A stretch of DNA of 64,000 nucleotides, from NCBI GenBank assembly GCA_018241505.1, contig JAFEDS010000031.1, positions 118,472 to 182,471 on the forward strand. The letters run 5' to 3'. Numbering within the stretch: position 1 is the first letter of the stretch; the number at the start of each line of letters is the position of its first letter. The position numbers and the translations under genes are program-made. Positions 25,627 to 40,048 of this stretch are shown here, piece by piece. The notes under the pieces were generated by a model that saw nothing but the letters and a program-made list of their open reading frames with translations, was not told where the DNA came from and ran no database searches. This stretch comes from Pseudomonadota bacterium. Lineage in GTDB: Bacteria > Pseudomonadota > Gammaproteobacteria > Steroidobacterales > Steroidobacteraceae.

Positions 25627-27939
25627 TTGGCGTCATCTTCCGCGCAAGCGCGCAATTCAGGTTTTTCTCAGGCCGTGGCCCGGGGTTTGCGCGAGAGCGC
25701 GATCATTGCCCTCGGGGTGCTCGCCCTCGTGCTGTTCGTGGCCCTGGCCACGTACAGTCCGAACGATCGCGGCTTCTCGTCGACCACGGACTCGGTCGAA
25801 ATTCACAACCGTATCGGGCCGGTCGGCGCGTGGCTGGCGGATATCTTTTTCTTCCTGTTTGGCCGACCCGCATTCCTGTTCCCGGTCATGCTGGGTGCGG
25901 CCTGTTGGGTGCTGTTCCGGCGGGCCCAATCCGATTCGTCGCGGGTCAATACCGCGGTGCGTATCGGCGGGTTTGTGCTCGTGCTGGTGGCAAGCTGCGG
26001 GTTGGTGACCCTGCACTGGCTGCCCGGCAACATGCCGCAGACCGCGGGTGGCGTGGTCGGTAGCTCGATTGGCATCGGGCTCGAGCACGGTCTCGGATTC
26101 CTCGGCTCGACCTTGCTGTTGATCGCCGCCTGGATGGCCGGCTTGTCCATAGCGTTTCACGTCTCGTGGTTCACGGTGATGGATCGCATCGGGTCATCCG
26201 TATGGGGCGCGGTCTCGTGGCTGCGCGCGCGCTCCTCCACTGCGAAAGATGTGGCGGTCGGCCGTGAGCGCAAGCAAGCCCGCAAGGAAGCTGCGAAGAC
26301 GGAACAGAAAAAGACGGCCACTCGTCCGCCTCCACGGATCGAGGCGCCGCAACCGGTCGTGGAAAAGAGCGAGCGCGTGGAGAAGGAGCGCCAGGTCCCC
26401 TTGTTCGATGCCGCTCGAGCCAACGAGCTGCCGCCCCTCAACCTGCTGGACGATCCGCCGCCGCACGAGCCTGCCTATTCGGCCGAGGCCCTGGAGGCTT
26501 TGTCGCGCCTCGTGGAAATGAAGCTCAAGGACTTCGGCATCGAGGTCGAAGTCGTTGCCGTGCAGCCGGGTCCGGTGGTCACGCGCTTTGAGCTGCGGCC
26601 GGCGCCGGGCGTGAAGGCCAGCCAGATTACGAGCCTGCAGAAGGACCTGGCACGCGCGCTTTCGGTCCTGAGCGTGCGGGTGGTCGAGGTGATTCCGGGC
26701 AAGAGCGTCATGGGTCTCGAGATCGCCAACGAGAAGCGCGAGATGGTGACCCTGGGCGAGATCCTGCGCTCCAAGGCCTACGACGAGACCAACTCGCCGC
26801 TGGCGCTGGCTCTCGGCAAGGACATTGGCGGTCAGCCGATGGTCGCGGATCTTGCGCGCATGCCGCACTTGTTGATTGCGGGTACCACCGGTTCCGGTAA
26901 ATCGGTCGGCATCAACGCCATGATTCTGTCCCTGCTCTACAAGGCCACGGCCGAGCAGGTGCGTCTGATCATGATCGATCCCAAGATGCTGGAGCTCTCG
27001 GTGTACGAGGGCATTCCCCATCTGCTGGCGCCCGTGGTCACTGACATGAAGCAGGCTGCCAACGCCTTGCGCTGGTCGGTCGCCGAGATGGAACGGCGCT
27101 ACCAACTCATGGCAGCCCTCGGCGTGCGCAACATCGCCGGCTTCAACAAGCGGGTCAAGGAAGCCAACGAGTCAGGCAAGCCGATCCTGGATCCGGTGAT
27201 GATCCAGAAGGCTTCGAACGATCCGACATTCGATCAGAGCACCATTCCGAATCTCACGCCGCTGCCGTACGTAGTGGTGGTCATTGACGAGCTCGCCGAC
27301 CTGATGATGATTGTCGGCAAGAAGGTCGAAGAGCTGATTGCGCGCCTGGCCCAGAAAGCGCGCGCCTCGGGCATTCACCTGGTACTGGCCACTCAACGCC
27401 CATCGGTCGATGTCATCACCGGTTTGATCAAAGCCAACATTCCGTGCCGGATTGCCTTCCAGGTATCGGCGAAGGTCGATTCGCGCACCATCCTGGACCA
27501 GATGGGCGCGGAGACCTTGCTGGGTCACGGTGACATGCTGTATCTGCCTTCGGGCTCGTCGTTGCCAACCCGTTGTCACGGTGCTTTCGTGTCCGATGCG
27601 GAAGTGCATCGCGTGGTCGAGGTTCTCAAGAAATCGGCGCCGCCGGACTACATGGAAGAAGTGCTGGAAGGACCGAGGGGACCGATTCCGGGCTTGCCGC
27701 CGGAAGAGGGCGAGGGCGGCGCACCCGCGGACCCGGAGGCGGATGCGCTGTATGACGAGGCGGTCAGGATTGTGACCACCGAGCGCAAGCCCTCCATTTC
27801 GTATGTCCAGCGCCGCCTGAAGATCGGTTACAACCGCGCCGCACGCCTGCTGGAGGCAATGGAGAACGCCGGTCTCGTGGGTCCGCTGCAATCCAACGGG
27901 GCCCGCGAAGTGCTCGTGCCGGCTCCGCCGGGAGGGTGA
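25627..27939 (+). CDS. ftsK: DNA translocase FtsK
   Basis: The membrane-anchored septal DNA pump (770 residues) that clears chromosome termini and activates XerCD at dif. Domains: four predicted membrane segments within residues 20-190, a charged linker (for example [20 protein letters not shown]), the RecA-like motor with Walker A GTTGSGKS near residue 419 and [17 protein letters not shown], and the C-terminal gamma winged helix ([20 protein letters not shown]) that reads KOPS. The start is a TTG preceded by AGAGGGA. The linker is short compared with E. coli FtsK (1329 residues), as in many other bacteria. lolA follows after seven bases. Confidence 0.96.
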   Translation: MASSSAQARNSGFSQAVARGLRESAIIALGVLALVLFVALATYSPNDRGFSSTTDSVEIHNRIGPVGAWLADIFFFLFGRPAFLFPVMLGAACWVLFRRAQSDSSRVNTAVRIGGFVLVLVASCGLVTLHWLPGNMPQTAGGVVGSSIGIGLEHGLGFLGSTLLLIAAWMAGLSIAFHVSWFTVMDRIGSSVWGAVSWLRARSSTAKDVAVGRERKQARKEAAKTEQKKTATRPPPRIEAPQPVVEKSERVEKERQVPLFDAARANELPPLNLLDDPPPHEPAYSAEALEALSRLVEMKLKDFGIEVEVVAVQPGPVVTRFELRPAPGVKASQITSLQKDLARALSVLSVRVVEVIPGKSVMGLEIANEKREMVTLGEILRSKAYDETNSPLALALGKDIGGQPMVADLARMPHLLIAGTTGSGKSVGINAMILSLLYKATAEQVRLIMIDPKMLELSVYEGIPHLLAPVVTDMKQAANALRWSVAEMERRYQLMAALGVRNIAGFNKRVKEANESGKPILDPVMIQKASNDPTFDQSTIPNLTPLPYVVVVIDELADLMMIVGKKVEELIARLAQKARASGIHLVLATQRPSVDVITGLIKANIPCRIAFQVSAKVDSRTILDQMGAETLLGHGDMLYLPSGSSLPTRCHGAFVSDAEVHRVVEVLKKSAPPDYMEEVLEGPRGPIPGLPPEEGEGGAPADPEADALYDEAVRIVTTERKPSISYVQRRLKIGYNRAARLLEAMENAGLVGPLQSNGAREVLVPAPPGG

Positions 27940-27946
27940 TTCCGCA

Positions 27947-28585
27947 ATGTTGAGATTCCTTCTGGCGATCGTTGCGGCGGTCGTGTTGGCCCCTGCCGCA
28001 ATGGCTGCGGCTGCCACGCCGCTCGATGCCTATCTGGATGACATGAAGACCCTGCGGGCGACATTCGTGCAGACGCTCGCTGACGCACACGGGAAGGAAA
28101 TCGACCGTTCGACGGGTACGCTGATTGTGTTGCGGCCCGGCAAGTTCAGTTGGGAGATTCATCCTCAGGGCAGTGGCGCCGACTCAGGTCAGTTGATGGT
28201 CGCGGACGGACGCAACTTGTGGTTCCTGGATCGCGACCTGCAGCAGGTCACGGTGAAGCCGGTGGATGCCGCCTTGTCGGCGACCCCCGCGATGTTGTTG
28301 TCCGGAACGGTGGACGTTCGCAAGAATTTCAACATCAGCCCCGCCCCCGAACGCGACGGGTTGGATTGGGTCCTGGTCGAGCCGCACGGCAGCGAAGCCG
28401 ACTTCCGGCGCGCATTGCTGGGATTCGCGGGCAAGGATTTGAAGCGCATGATCCTCGAAGACAAGCTGGGGCAGACCGCCACGGTGATGTTTGACCATGT
28501 GGAGCGCAATGGGAAGGTTGCGCCGGAGGAAGTCAGCTTTACGCCCCCGGCCGGCGTGGATGTCATCGGAACGCCGAAAAAATGA
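27947..28585 (+). CDS. lolA: Outer-membrane lipoprotein carrier protein LolA
   Basis: The periplasmic chaperone that carries lipoproteins from LolCDE to LolB. The 212-residue protein has a signal peptide (MLRFLLAIVAAVVLAPAAMA), then the LolA beta-barrel core with TLRATFVQTLADAHGKEIDR, GTLIVLRPGKFSWEI and LMVADGRNLWFLDRDLQQVT. Length and the operon position ftsK-lolA-rarA are conserved in gammaproteobacteria. Its stop overlaps the rarA start (ATGA). Confidence 0.93.
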   Translation: MLRFLLAIVAAVVLAPAAMAAAATPLDAYLDDMKTLRATFVQTLADAHGKEIDRSTGTLIVLRPGKFSWEIHPQGSGADSGQLMVADGRNLWFLDRDLQQVTVKPVDAALSATPAMLLSGTVDVRKNFNISPAPERDGLDWVLVEPHGSEADFRRALLGFAGKDLKRMILEDKLGQTATVMFDHVERNGKVAPEEVSFTPPAGVDVIGTPKK

Positions 28586-29888
28586 ACCCAGCCCGCGGCC
28601 GTGAGCCTTTGCGGCCGCTGGCCGACCGTATGCGGCCTCGCTCCATTGATGAGTTTGTCGGCCAGGCCCAGGTGTTGGGTCCGGGGAAGCCGCTGCGGGC
28701 GGCTATTGAGGGAGGCCAGCTCCACTCGCTGATTCTGTGGGGACCGCCAGGCACGGGCAAAACCACGCTTGCACGTCTGATCGCGCAGCGTGCCGACGCC
28801 CATTTCATTGCACTGTCGGCTGTTATGGCGGGCGTCAAGGACATCCGCGCTGCAGTCGAAACCGCACGCGCCGCGAGGGATGCCAGTGGCAAACCGACGC
28901 TGCTGTTCCTGGATGAGGTGCATCGCTTCAACAAGAGTCAACAGGACACGTTTCTGCCGTACCTCGAGGACGGCACGTTGATCTTTGTGGGAGCGACAAC
29001 CGAGAACCCGTCATTCGAAGTTGTCAGCGCATTGTTGTCACGAGCGCGTGTCTACGTGCTGCGGTCATTGACCGTCGATGACATCTCGACTCTGCTGCGC
29101 ACCGCGCTCAGCGATGAAGAGCGGGGCCTCGGGAAGGAACACATCAGCGCCGACTCCGAGGCGATCGAATTGATTGCCCGGGCGGCCGATGGTGATGGCC
29201 GCCGTGCGCTGAACATGTTGGAGCTCGCTGCCAGCCTGGCCGAGGCGGACCGCCGGCTCACGCTGCCGATCGCCCAGGAAGTGGCCAGCGGTACCCGCCG
29301 GCGCTTCGACAAGGGCGGTGATCAGTTCTACGACCAGATCTCGGCGCTGCACAAGGCGGTCCGGGGTAGCGATCCTGACGCGGCGCTGTATTGGTTCTGC
29401 CGAATGCTCGATGGCGGGTGTGATCCGTTGTACATCGCGCGTCGAGTGGTGCGGATGGCTATGGAGGATGTCGGGCTCGCCGACCCAAGGGCGTTTGCGC
29501 TGACTTTGGATGCATGGGAGGCGTACGACCGGCTGGGCAGTCCCGAGGGCGAGCTCGCGATCGCCAATGCCGTGGTGTATCTAGCTGTCGTGCCCAAGAG
29601 CAACGCTGTGTACGTCGCAATGGGTGAGGCCATGGCTGATGTCGAGAAGTTCGGCACGCTGGACGTACCCCTGCGTTTCCGGAACGCGCCCACGAAGTTG
29701 ATGAAGAGTCTGGGACATGGCCGCGACTATCGCTACGCGCACAACGAAGCGGACGCGTTCGCCGCGGGCGAGCGGTATCTGCCGGATGAGATGCCGGATC
29801 GGCGATACTATCGCCCCGTGCCACGGGGCCTCGAGCTGAAAATCGGGGAAGCGCTGGCCCGGAATCGCAAGAAGAACGAGGGCGGCGA

Positions 29889-29892
<4 letters not shown>
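28582..29892 (+). CDS. rarA: Replication-associated recombination protein A (MgsA-type AAA+ ATPase)
   Basis: A clamp-loader-like AAA+ ATPase that acts at stalled replication forks. The 436-residue protein starts LRPLADRMRPRSIDEFVGQA and has Walker A GPPGTGKTTLARL near residue 53, Walker B LLFLDEVHRFNKSQQDTFLP, sensor 1 LIFVGATTENPSFEV, and the tetramerisation domain (YDQISALHKAVRGSDPDAAL, MLDGGCDPLYIARRVVRMA). ATG 28582 overlaps the lolA stop; the stop overlaps the crcB start. Confidence 0.95.
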
Positions 29893-33883
<3,991 letters not shown>

Positions 33884-36086
33884 GAGATCCCCCCGAGTAT
33901 GTGCAATCTCTGGATATGGTAGCGCTATCATAACGCGTACCGGGCGCATACGGGAAGCACAGGGACTCGTAGTATCCGAGGTCATGCTCCGGCGCAGCGT
34001 AACCCGCGGGCAGGGGCCGCTTGGAGAGTGACTGGAAGTAGGCAATGCTGGCATCGCGCCACCATTTCGCTTCCTTTTCCTGGATGGCCAGGAAGGAACT
34101 CACCTCGTTGAATCGTTCTGGGTCCACGTAGCTTTGCAGGCCCGCCCAGGTCTTGCGCATGCCCGACACTGTTTGAACACCTGCCGAGTAGCGAATGACC
34201 AACTCGTCCCATAACGTGCGGCCGGACCTGGTGCGGTAGTCCCACGGGAGATGGTGGAACCACAACAGAAGCTGTTCGGGCGTGCTCGATGTTCCGGAGA
34301 ATTCCGCGGCAACCTCTTTGGCGTATTGTGCTACCGCATTGCTTCCTGTTGCGGTCCTGTCGAACCCAATCCCTTGGGCGTCAGCGCGGTTGTAGTACGT
34401 GGAGGTCCAGTCGGCCCGTGACCCTCCAGTAACCCACGGCCCCGGCCCATAGTGACTGTTGCGAGCCATCTGGTGATGCAGCCCCAGCGGTGTCATGTAG
34501 TTCACCGCGGCTTCGCGCGAGCCCATCATCATGTCAACAACCGGCTCGACAAACGCCGGCTCGTTGGTGAAGGTCATCTTCACCCAGTCTTCCGCGATAT
34601 TGCGCGAAGAGCTCAGCGGGTTCCACGCCAGTCGGCCGAAGGCGTACCAGTTCGCTTGATCGAACTGCGACCCGGTCCAATTGCGATCGGATCCGATGTT
34701 GGCCACTCCGGCCATGCCGGTGGTGCGGTAGCCGAAGAGGCTGCCGTCAATGACTTTGGCGACCGTGGAGTCGCGTCCGCGGGCGTAAGTGTCGGAACGC
34801 AAGGTCTCTTCGAACAGCGGCGCCAGGTACACCAGGTGCGTCGCGAAGCCGAGATATTCCTTGGTGATCTGCACTTCCAACACCAGCGGCGTGTGCGGTG
34901 TTGCACCGAACAGCGGATGGAAAGGCTCGCGCGGCTGAAAGTCGATGGGGCCGTTCTTGACCTGCAGGACGACGTTGCCGCGGAACTGTCCGTCCAGGGG
35001 CACGAACTCCGAATACGCCTGCTTGGCGCGATCCTGCGGTTCGTCCTTCGAGTACACGAACGCCCGCCACAGGATGATCCCTCCATGTGGGGCGATCACG
35101 TCCGCCAGCATGTTGGCTCCCTGCGCATGGGTGCGATGGTAGTCCTGCGGGCCGGGCTGACCTTCAGAGTTGGCTTTCACCAGGAAGCCGCCGAAATCCG
35201 GAATCAGTGCATAAATCTCATCGACCTTGGCTTTCCAGAAGGCGCGCACCGCCGGGTCGAGGGGATCGGCCGTCTTCAGGCCCCCGATTTCAACGGGCGC
35301 ACTGAATCGCGCGGTCAGGTAGACATGCAACCCGTACGGCCGAAACACGTTGGCCAGAGCGGCATATTTGCGCAAGTAGGGCGCTGTCAGCCCGATGGGG
35401 CTCGGGTTGACATTGGTTGGCACCGTCCCGTTGATGCCCAACGACGCACACGCCCGAGCATAGTCGGTGTAACGCGGATCGAGGTAGTCCGGCAGTTTTT
35501 GCCAGTCCCAGATGGATTGGCCTGCGTACCCGCGTTCCACTGAGCGGTCGAGGTTGTCCCAGTGATTCAGGATGCGGTGTTGGATGCGCGGCGCGTCGGT
35601 GATGTCCAGCGAGTCGATCGGTTGTTGAGTCTGGATCAACCGCAGGAAATGAAACACGCCATAGAGGACGCCTGCGTCACTATTGGCTGCAATGACGGTG
35701 ATCCGGTGGCCGGCGTGGGTCACGGTTCGGATCACATAGCCCTCGGGGCCGGCTGCGGCGAGAAAAAGGGGCACCTTGTCGATCAGAGGCGACGCCCGGG
35801 GCGTACCCAGGAGGATGCTGCCGTTCCGGGTCGGCTGGGCCGCCAGCGGCTCGCGCCGGCCGAGCAATCCCGAGAGCCCACGGGACAGCTCGGATTGCGC
35901 CAGCGCCAAAGACGGCGGTGCGGCGATCTCAGTCGCCGCGTTCTGGTAATGCTCGCGCAGCGATTCGTTTGCGATCGGGCGGTAACGCAGCCACAGCTCG
36001 TAGCCGTCCTCCGCGTGAGCCGGCGCGGCCGCCGCCATAACGAGCAACGCCAAGAGCAAAGCGAATCTCATGCCGGCATGGTACCG

Positions 36087-37304
36087 CTACCATTGGCTGG
36101 GTGGCCAGTGCCCTTCATTGGGCCTGGCTGTCACACCCAGCAGCTTTGCAAGCAATGCATAGATGTTGATGTTGTCGAACACCGGCTCGGTCAGGTGTTG
36201 TTGGAATGAGGGTCCGTGCGCGACGAACAACGCCCGCATGAGCGGATCGTTGTTGTCATACCCGTGCTCGCCCAGTAGCGCGCGTGCCCGCTTGGACTCA
36301 GCGGCAGCGGTGCTGACTATCCATCCATCGTCGGTGAGGCACACGATTGCGGGAATCCGCGCGTTGTGTCCGTAGTGGTATTTCCGCGGCACCGCGCTCT
36401 TTTTCCAGCAATGCAAGTGAGGCTGCGGTGCCAGCAGCGCGCGCGCCACTTCGGCTTCGTAACCGGGCTTGGGATTGATGCCCGCATTGACAATCGAACT
36501 CTCCAGCTCGATGTGATCGACATTGACTATCTTGTCGAGCAGCACGATCCGCTCCGATGAGGTAGCGCTCATGCCGTGATCTGAAAGGACGAGCAGATTC
36601 GTAGTCTCCAGCATTCCACGCTCGCGCAGTCCCGTCACGAGGCGGCCAAGAGCCGCGTCGACGGTGACGATGGCTTCATCCGTTTGCATGGAATCCGGCC
36701 CGTAGTTGTGGCCGGCGACATCCACTTGCTCGAAGTACAAGGAGATAAACGACGGGCGCTGCTCAGGAGGCAGGTCGAGCCAGGCCAAAACCTGGTCGAC
36801 CCTTGCGTTCGGTTGAACGTTCGAATCGAAGAGCTGCCAATATGACGGGCGCGTACCTTGTATCTCTGCCTGTGTGCCGGGGTAGAAGACGGAGGCAGTG
36901 CGTAAGCCTTGTTTCTGCGCGGTAATCCAGATGGGCTCCGCTTCATCCCACCAGCGCCCGTCCGTATTGGCCGCGCGGTTGGGCGGACTGAAGTTCCCAA
37001 GCACCGGGTCGCGCATGGTGTTGTTCACCACCCCATGCTGGTCGGGGTAAAGCCCCGTGACGAGTGTGTAGTGGTTCGGATAGGTGAGTGAGGGAAAGAC
37101 CGGTCGCATGCCCGCGGCGTGGAGTCCCTCGGTCGCAAGCGAGGCCAGAACGGGTGAATGACCGCGAGCGAGATAGTCCGCCCTATAGCCGTCTATGGAC
37201 ACCAGAATCAACGGTGGTTGAGCCGCGGTGGCAGCCTCACAGACCACCACTAGCAACAAGAGGGCAGCCAAAAGCCTCTCTATAGACCTGAACCATGGGC
37301 TCAC
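36087..37304 (-). CDS. Exported alkaline phosphatase-superfamily phosphodiesterase (NPP type)
   Basis: A 405-residue member of the nucleotide pyrophosphatase/phosphodiesterase group. After a signal peptide (LLAALLLLVVVCEAATAA) come the metal-binding ILVSIDGYRADYL (Asp38), the nucleophile Thr74 in PSLTYPNHYTLVTGLYP, YFEQVDVAGHNYGPDS and LLVLSDHGMSA, together the full two-zinc site of NPPs. The start is GTG 37302-37304 with GGAGA eight bases upstream. It is the first gene of a minus-strand operon with GH67 (15 bases downstream) and GH3. Why a phosphodiesterase is grouped with xylan enzymes is unclear; substrate unknown. Confidence 0.85.
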   Translation of the reverse strand: MSPWFRSIERLLAALLLLVVVCEAATAAQPPLILVSIDGYRADYLARGHSPVLASLATEGLHAAGMRPVFPSLTYPNHYTLVTGLYPDQHGVVNNTMRDPVLGNFSPPNRAANTDGRWWDEAEPIWITAQKQGLRTASVFYPGTQAEIQGTRPSYWQLFDSNVQPNARVDQVLAWLDLPPEQRPSFISLYFEQVDVAGHNYGPDSMQTDEAIVTVDAALGRLVTGLRERGMLETTNLLVLSDHGMSATSSERIVLLDKIVNVDHIELESSIVNAGINPKPGYEAEVARALLAPQPHLHCWKKSAVPRKYHYGHNARIPAIVCLTDDGWIVSTAAAESKRARALLGEHGYDNNDPLMRALFVAHGPSFQQHLTEPVFDNINIYALLAKLLGVTARPNEGHWPPSQW

Positions 37305-37407
37305 GGGGTGTCTCCATTGATTGCAACGTCCGCTTTAGGGCACATTTCCGGATGCGCCCCCCGCTCTAGCAATGACAGAACGATTACAGCGGGAGCGTAC
37401 ATTGCTA

Positions 37408-37435
37408 AATTAAGGGCTTGGGTGCCTAGCCCCAA
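37408..37435 (+). other. Hairpin in the leader of the CFA-like gene
   Basis: GCTTGGG and CCCAAGC form a 7-bp stem about 20 bases before the gene's ATG, just upstream of the GGGAG ribosome-binding site. It could affect translation of the downstream gene. The rest of the 152-base divergent gap shows no other clear feature. Confidence 0.35.
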
Positions 37436-37456
37436 GCGGGCAGATGAGGGAGAACG

Positions 37457-38767
37457 ATGGTGAATGCAGTCGAGGACTGTGTAGCTTCGGAATCCGATGA
37501 CACTTCCCAAGGGAGAAGCCCTCCGGCTACGCCAGTGGCCGGTGTCACTGCGCGATCGATGGAAAAGCGCACGGAGCGTTCCTTTGAGGGGCGACTTTTG
37601 TCGCGCCTGCTGACCTTCCTGGGTGACCCGGCCCTCGAGTTCGTACTGTGGACGGGGGAGAGCGTGCGACCCGCGATCGTTGCAGAACCCGTCGCTCAAC
37701 TGCGGATTGCGGACCGCACCGCTTTGTACGGTCTTCTGGCCGATCCACAAGTCAGCTTTGGCGAGTCCTACAGCCAAGGTCGAATCGGTGTCGACGGCGA
37801 TCTGGTCGGGGTACTCGAAGCTGTCTACCGCGCCAGCACCACTGCCAAGCGCCGCTTCTCCGTTCTGCGCCGGGGTGTCGAAATGATGCGCCGCCGGCGC
37901 GTGAACACCCTCCACGGCTCGCGCGACAACATCCATCATCACTACGACATCGGCAACAAGTTTTATTCGTTGTGGCTGGGCAGGACGATGGCGTACACAT
38001 GCGCCTACTACCCGACATCCACTACTTCTCTCGATGATGCGCAAGTAGCGAAGATGGACCACGTCTGCCGCAAGATGCGGCTGAAGCCCGGCGAGAGCGT
38101 CGTCGAGGCCGGCTGCGGCTGGGGCAGTCTCGCCATCCACATGGCACAGCACTACGGCGTCAAAGTGCGTGCATTCAACATCTCGAAGGAGCAGGTGGCT
38201 TTTGCGCGCGAACGGGCGCAGCGTGAAGGACTCGGTTCGTCCGTTGAGTTCGTGCTGGATGACTATCGCAACATTACCGGCAAGTACGACGCTTTTGTCT
38301 CCGTGGGAATGCTCGAGCATGTGGGCGTCGAGAACTATCCTACATTGGGCCGCGTAGTATCCCAGTGCCTGGGTAACGTCGGCCGCGGCCTGATCCACTC
38401 CATCGGCCGCAACTTCCCCGCCCAGATGCACCCCTGGATTGAAAAGCGCATTTTCCCGGGCGCGCATCCGCCATCCCTCGCGGAGATGATGCAAATCTTC
38501 GAGCCGTGGAACCTTTCGATCCTGGATGTCGAGAACATCCGCTTGCACTACGCACGCACCCTGCGTCATTGGCTGGATCTGTACGAAGGCGCGAGCGACA
38601 AGGTCGCGGAGATGTTCGACGAAAAGTTCGTGCGGATGTGGCGGCTGTACCTGGCCGGGTCGATAGCCGGTTTCACTACCGGTACCTTGCAGTTGTTCCA
38701 GGTGTTATTCGCACCGGGTCACAGCAATGACGTACCCATGACCCGTGACTACATGTACGCCCGCTGA
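37457..38767 (+). CDS. CFA-synthase family SAM-dependent lipid methyltransferase
   Basis: A 436-residue protein of the cyclopropane-fatty-acyl-phospholipid synthase family, which transfers a methyl group to double bonds of membrane lipids. SAM-binding motif VVEAGCGWGSLAIHMA is at 215-230. By my alignment to E. coli Cfa, Cys139, Glu239, His266 and Tyr317 are kept as Cys182, Glu287, His314 and Tyr365, but Cys354, part of the bicarbonate site, is replaced by Ser402 (LAGSIAGF). The N-terminal 40 residues are a non-conserved extension. ATG 37457 has a GGGAG ribosome-binding site. The next gene, a lipid-type flavoprotein reductase, overlaps its end, so the product may be something other than a simple cyclopropane. 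Confidence 0.85.
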   Translation: MVNAVEDCVASESDDTSQGRSPPATPVAGVTARSMEKRTERSFEGRLLSRLLTFLGDPALEFVLWTGESVRPAIVAEPVAQLRIADRTALYGLLADPQVSFGESYSQGRIGVDGDLVGVLEAVYRASTTAKRRFSVLRRGVEMMRRRRVNTLHGSRDNIHHHYDIGNKFYSLWLGRTMAYTCAYYPTSTTSLDDAQVAKMDHVCRKMRLKPGESVVEAGCGWGSLAIHMAQHYGVKVRAFNISKEQVAFARERAQREGLGSSVEFVLDDYRNITGKYDAFVSVGMLEHVGVENYPTLGRVVSQCLGNVGRGLIHSIGRNFPAQMHPWIEKRIFPGAHPPSLAEMMQIFEPWNLSILDVENIRLHYARTLRHWLDLYEGASDKVAEMFDEKFVRMWRLYLAGSIAGFTTGTLQLFQVLFAPGHSNDVPMTRDYMYAR

Positions 38768-39758
38768 TTCGAAAACCGTGCGCACCTGCGATGTCCTGAT
38801 TGTTGGTGGCGGACCTGCCGGGTCCGCTGCCGCTCGCGAGCTCGTCGCGCGTGGGGTCGATGTGTTGATACTCGACAAGGAGAGCTTCCCGCGCCTGAAG
38901 CTGTGCGCCGGCTGGATCACCCCCGAGGTACTCCGCGACCTCGAGCTCGACCCCAAGGCCTATCCACACCGCTTCCTGACCTTCGAGCGCCTGCATATTC
39001 ACGTGAAGGGGCTCGGCTTTCGCGTCGGCAGTGTGCAGCACTCCATCCGCCGCTTTGAGTTTGACTCGTGGCTGTTGCAGCGCTCGGGAGCACCCGTTGT
39101 ACAACACACGGTTCGCAACATTCGCGCCGATTCCGCCGGTTACGTCGTCGACGATGAGTTCCGTTGCCGTTACCTCATTGGCGCGGGAGGAACCCGCTGC
39201 CCGGTCTATCGCGCGTTGTTTCGCGAAGTGAACCCGCGGGTCACCGAGCTTCAAACCGTGACTCTCGAGCACGAAATCGAATACGACTGGAAGGATCCCA
39301 CCTGTCACCTGTGGTTCTTTGAAAAGGGTCTGCCGGGCTACTCGTGGTATGTACCCAAGCAGAACGGCTGGCTGAATATCGGCATTGGTGGCATGGCCGA
39401 GCGAATGAAGGCCAGTGGCGATGACATCAAACGCCACTGGAGCCGCTTCGCCGCCATGTTGGATCGGACCCTGGCGCCCGGCGCCCACTACGAACCGACG
39501 GGCTACAGTTATTTTCTGCGTGGGCGTGTCGATGTAGTGCGCCGGGACAATGCGTTTATAACCGGCGACGCTGCGGGTCTCGCCACGCGGGATATGGCCG
39601 AGGGCATTGGGCCTGCCATCCGCAGCGGTGTACGCGCGGCGCAGTCAATATTGGACGGCAAGCCGTATCGCCTCGACGATGTCACGGGTGCCAGCCTCGG
39701 GGGAGGGTGGGTCAGCCGGGGGCTGGACTGGGCAATGACCCGCGGCCTCGCCGCCTGA
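38745..39758 (+). CDS. Geranylgeranyl-reductase-type FAD-dependent oxidoreductase
   Basis: A 337-residue flavoprotein of the p-hydroxybenzoate hydroxylase fold, geranylgeranyl reductase branch, whose members saturate or hydroxylate lipid and isoprenoid double bonds. The FAD-binding DVLIVGGGPAGSAAARELV and the second FAD block DNAFITGDAAGLATRDMAEG (with GIGPAIRSG) are intact. The start is uncertain: GTG 38745 lies inside the upstream gene (23-base overlap), and GTG 38778 would start 11 bases after it; neither has a clear ribosome-binding site. The overlap suggests translation from one mRNA with the CFA-like methyltransferase and possibly consecutive action on the same lipid. Confidence 0.82.
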   Translation: MTTCTPADSKTVRTCDVLIVGGGPAGSAAARELVARGVDVLILDKESFPRLKLCAGWITPEVLRDLELDPKAYPHRFLTFERLHIHVKGLGFRVGSVQHSIRRFEFDSWLLQRSGAPVVQHTVRNIRADSAGYVVDDEFRCRYLIGAGGTRCPVYRALFREVNPRVTELQTVTLEHEIEYDWKDPTCHLWFFEKGLPGYSWYVPKQNGWLNIGIGGMAERMKASGDDIKRHWSRFAAMLDRTLAPGAHYEPTGYSYFLRGRVDVVRRDNAFITGDAAGLATRDMAEGIGPAIRSGVRAAQSILDGKPYRLDDVTGASLGGGWVSRGLDWAMTRGLAA

Positions 39759-39894
39759 CGGCGCCCAAGGCACCTCCATCGCGTTGCGCGCCCCGCGCGA
39801 GCCTATTTTTGGTAGCATGCGCGCCCTCGCGCTACGACCTCGGCCGTTTCACTAGCCGTTCGAGGATATCGACGTAAGCTGATGATTTAGCGAC

Positions 39895-39984
39895 GGAAGG
39901 GTGGCAGAGCGGTTGATTGCTCCAGTCTTGAAAACTGGCGTCCCTTCACGGGGACCGTGGGTTCGAATCCCACCCCTTCCGCCA
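39895..39984 (+). tRNA. serT: tRNA-Ser (anticodon TGA)
   Basis: A 90-base class II tRNA with encoded CCA. The acceptor stem is GGAAGGG (39895-39901) with CCCTTCC (39974-39980), the discriminator G, then CCA at 39982-39984. The anticodon loop CTTGAAA carries TGA, reading UCA serine codons. The long variable arm (GCGTCCCTTCACGGGGACC) is typical of tRNA-Ser, and GGTTCGAATCC is the T-arm. No obvious terminator follows before the next gene. No phage or island integrase is seen next to it. Confidence 0.97.
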
Positions 39985-40048
39985 ATCACATGCGATAAGA
40001 GACGCTGTGTGCCGGTCTCCCTCCCGGTAGTCGCAATCCGAGGTCGAG

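Noticed and set aside
39895-40048. tRNA-Ser as an integration site of a genomic island covering 40-63 kb
   Set aside because: No integrase, no duplicated tRNA 3' end and no shift in base composition are seen within the window.
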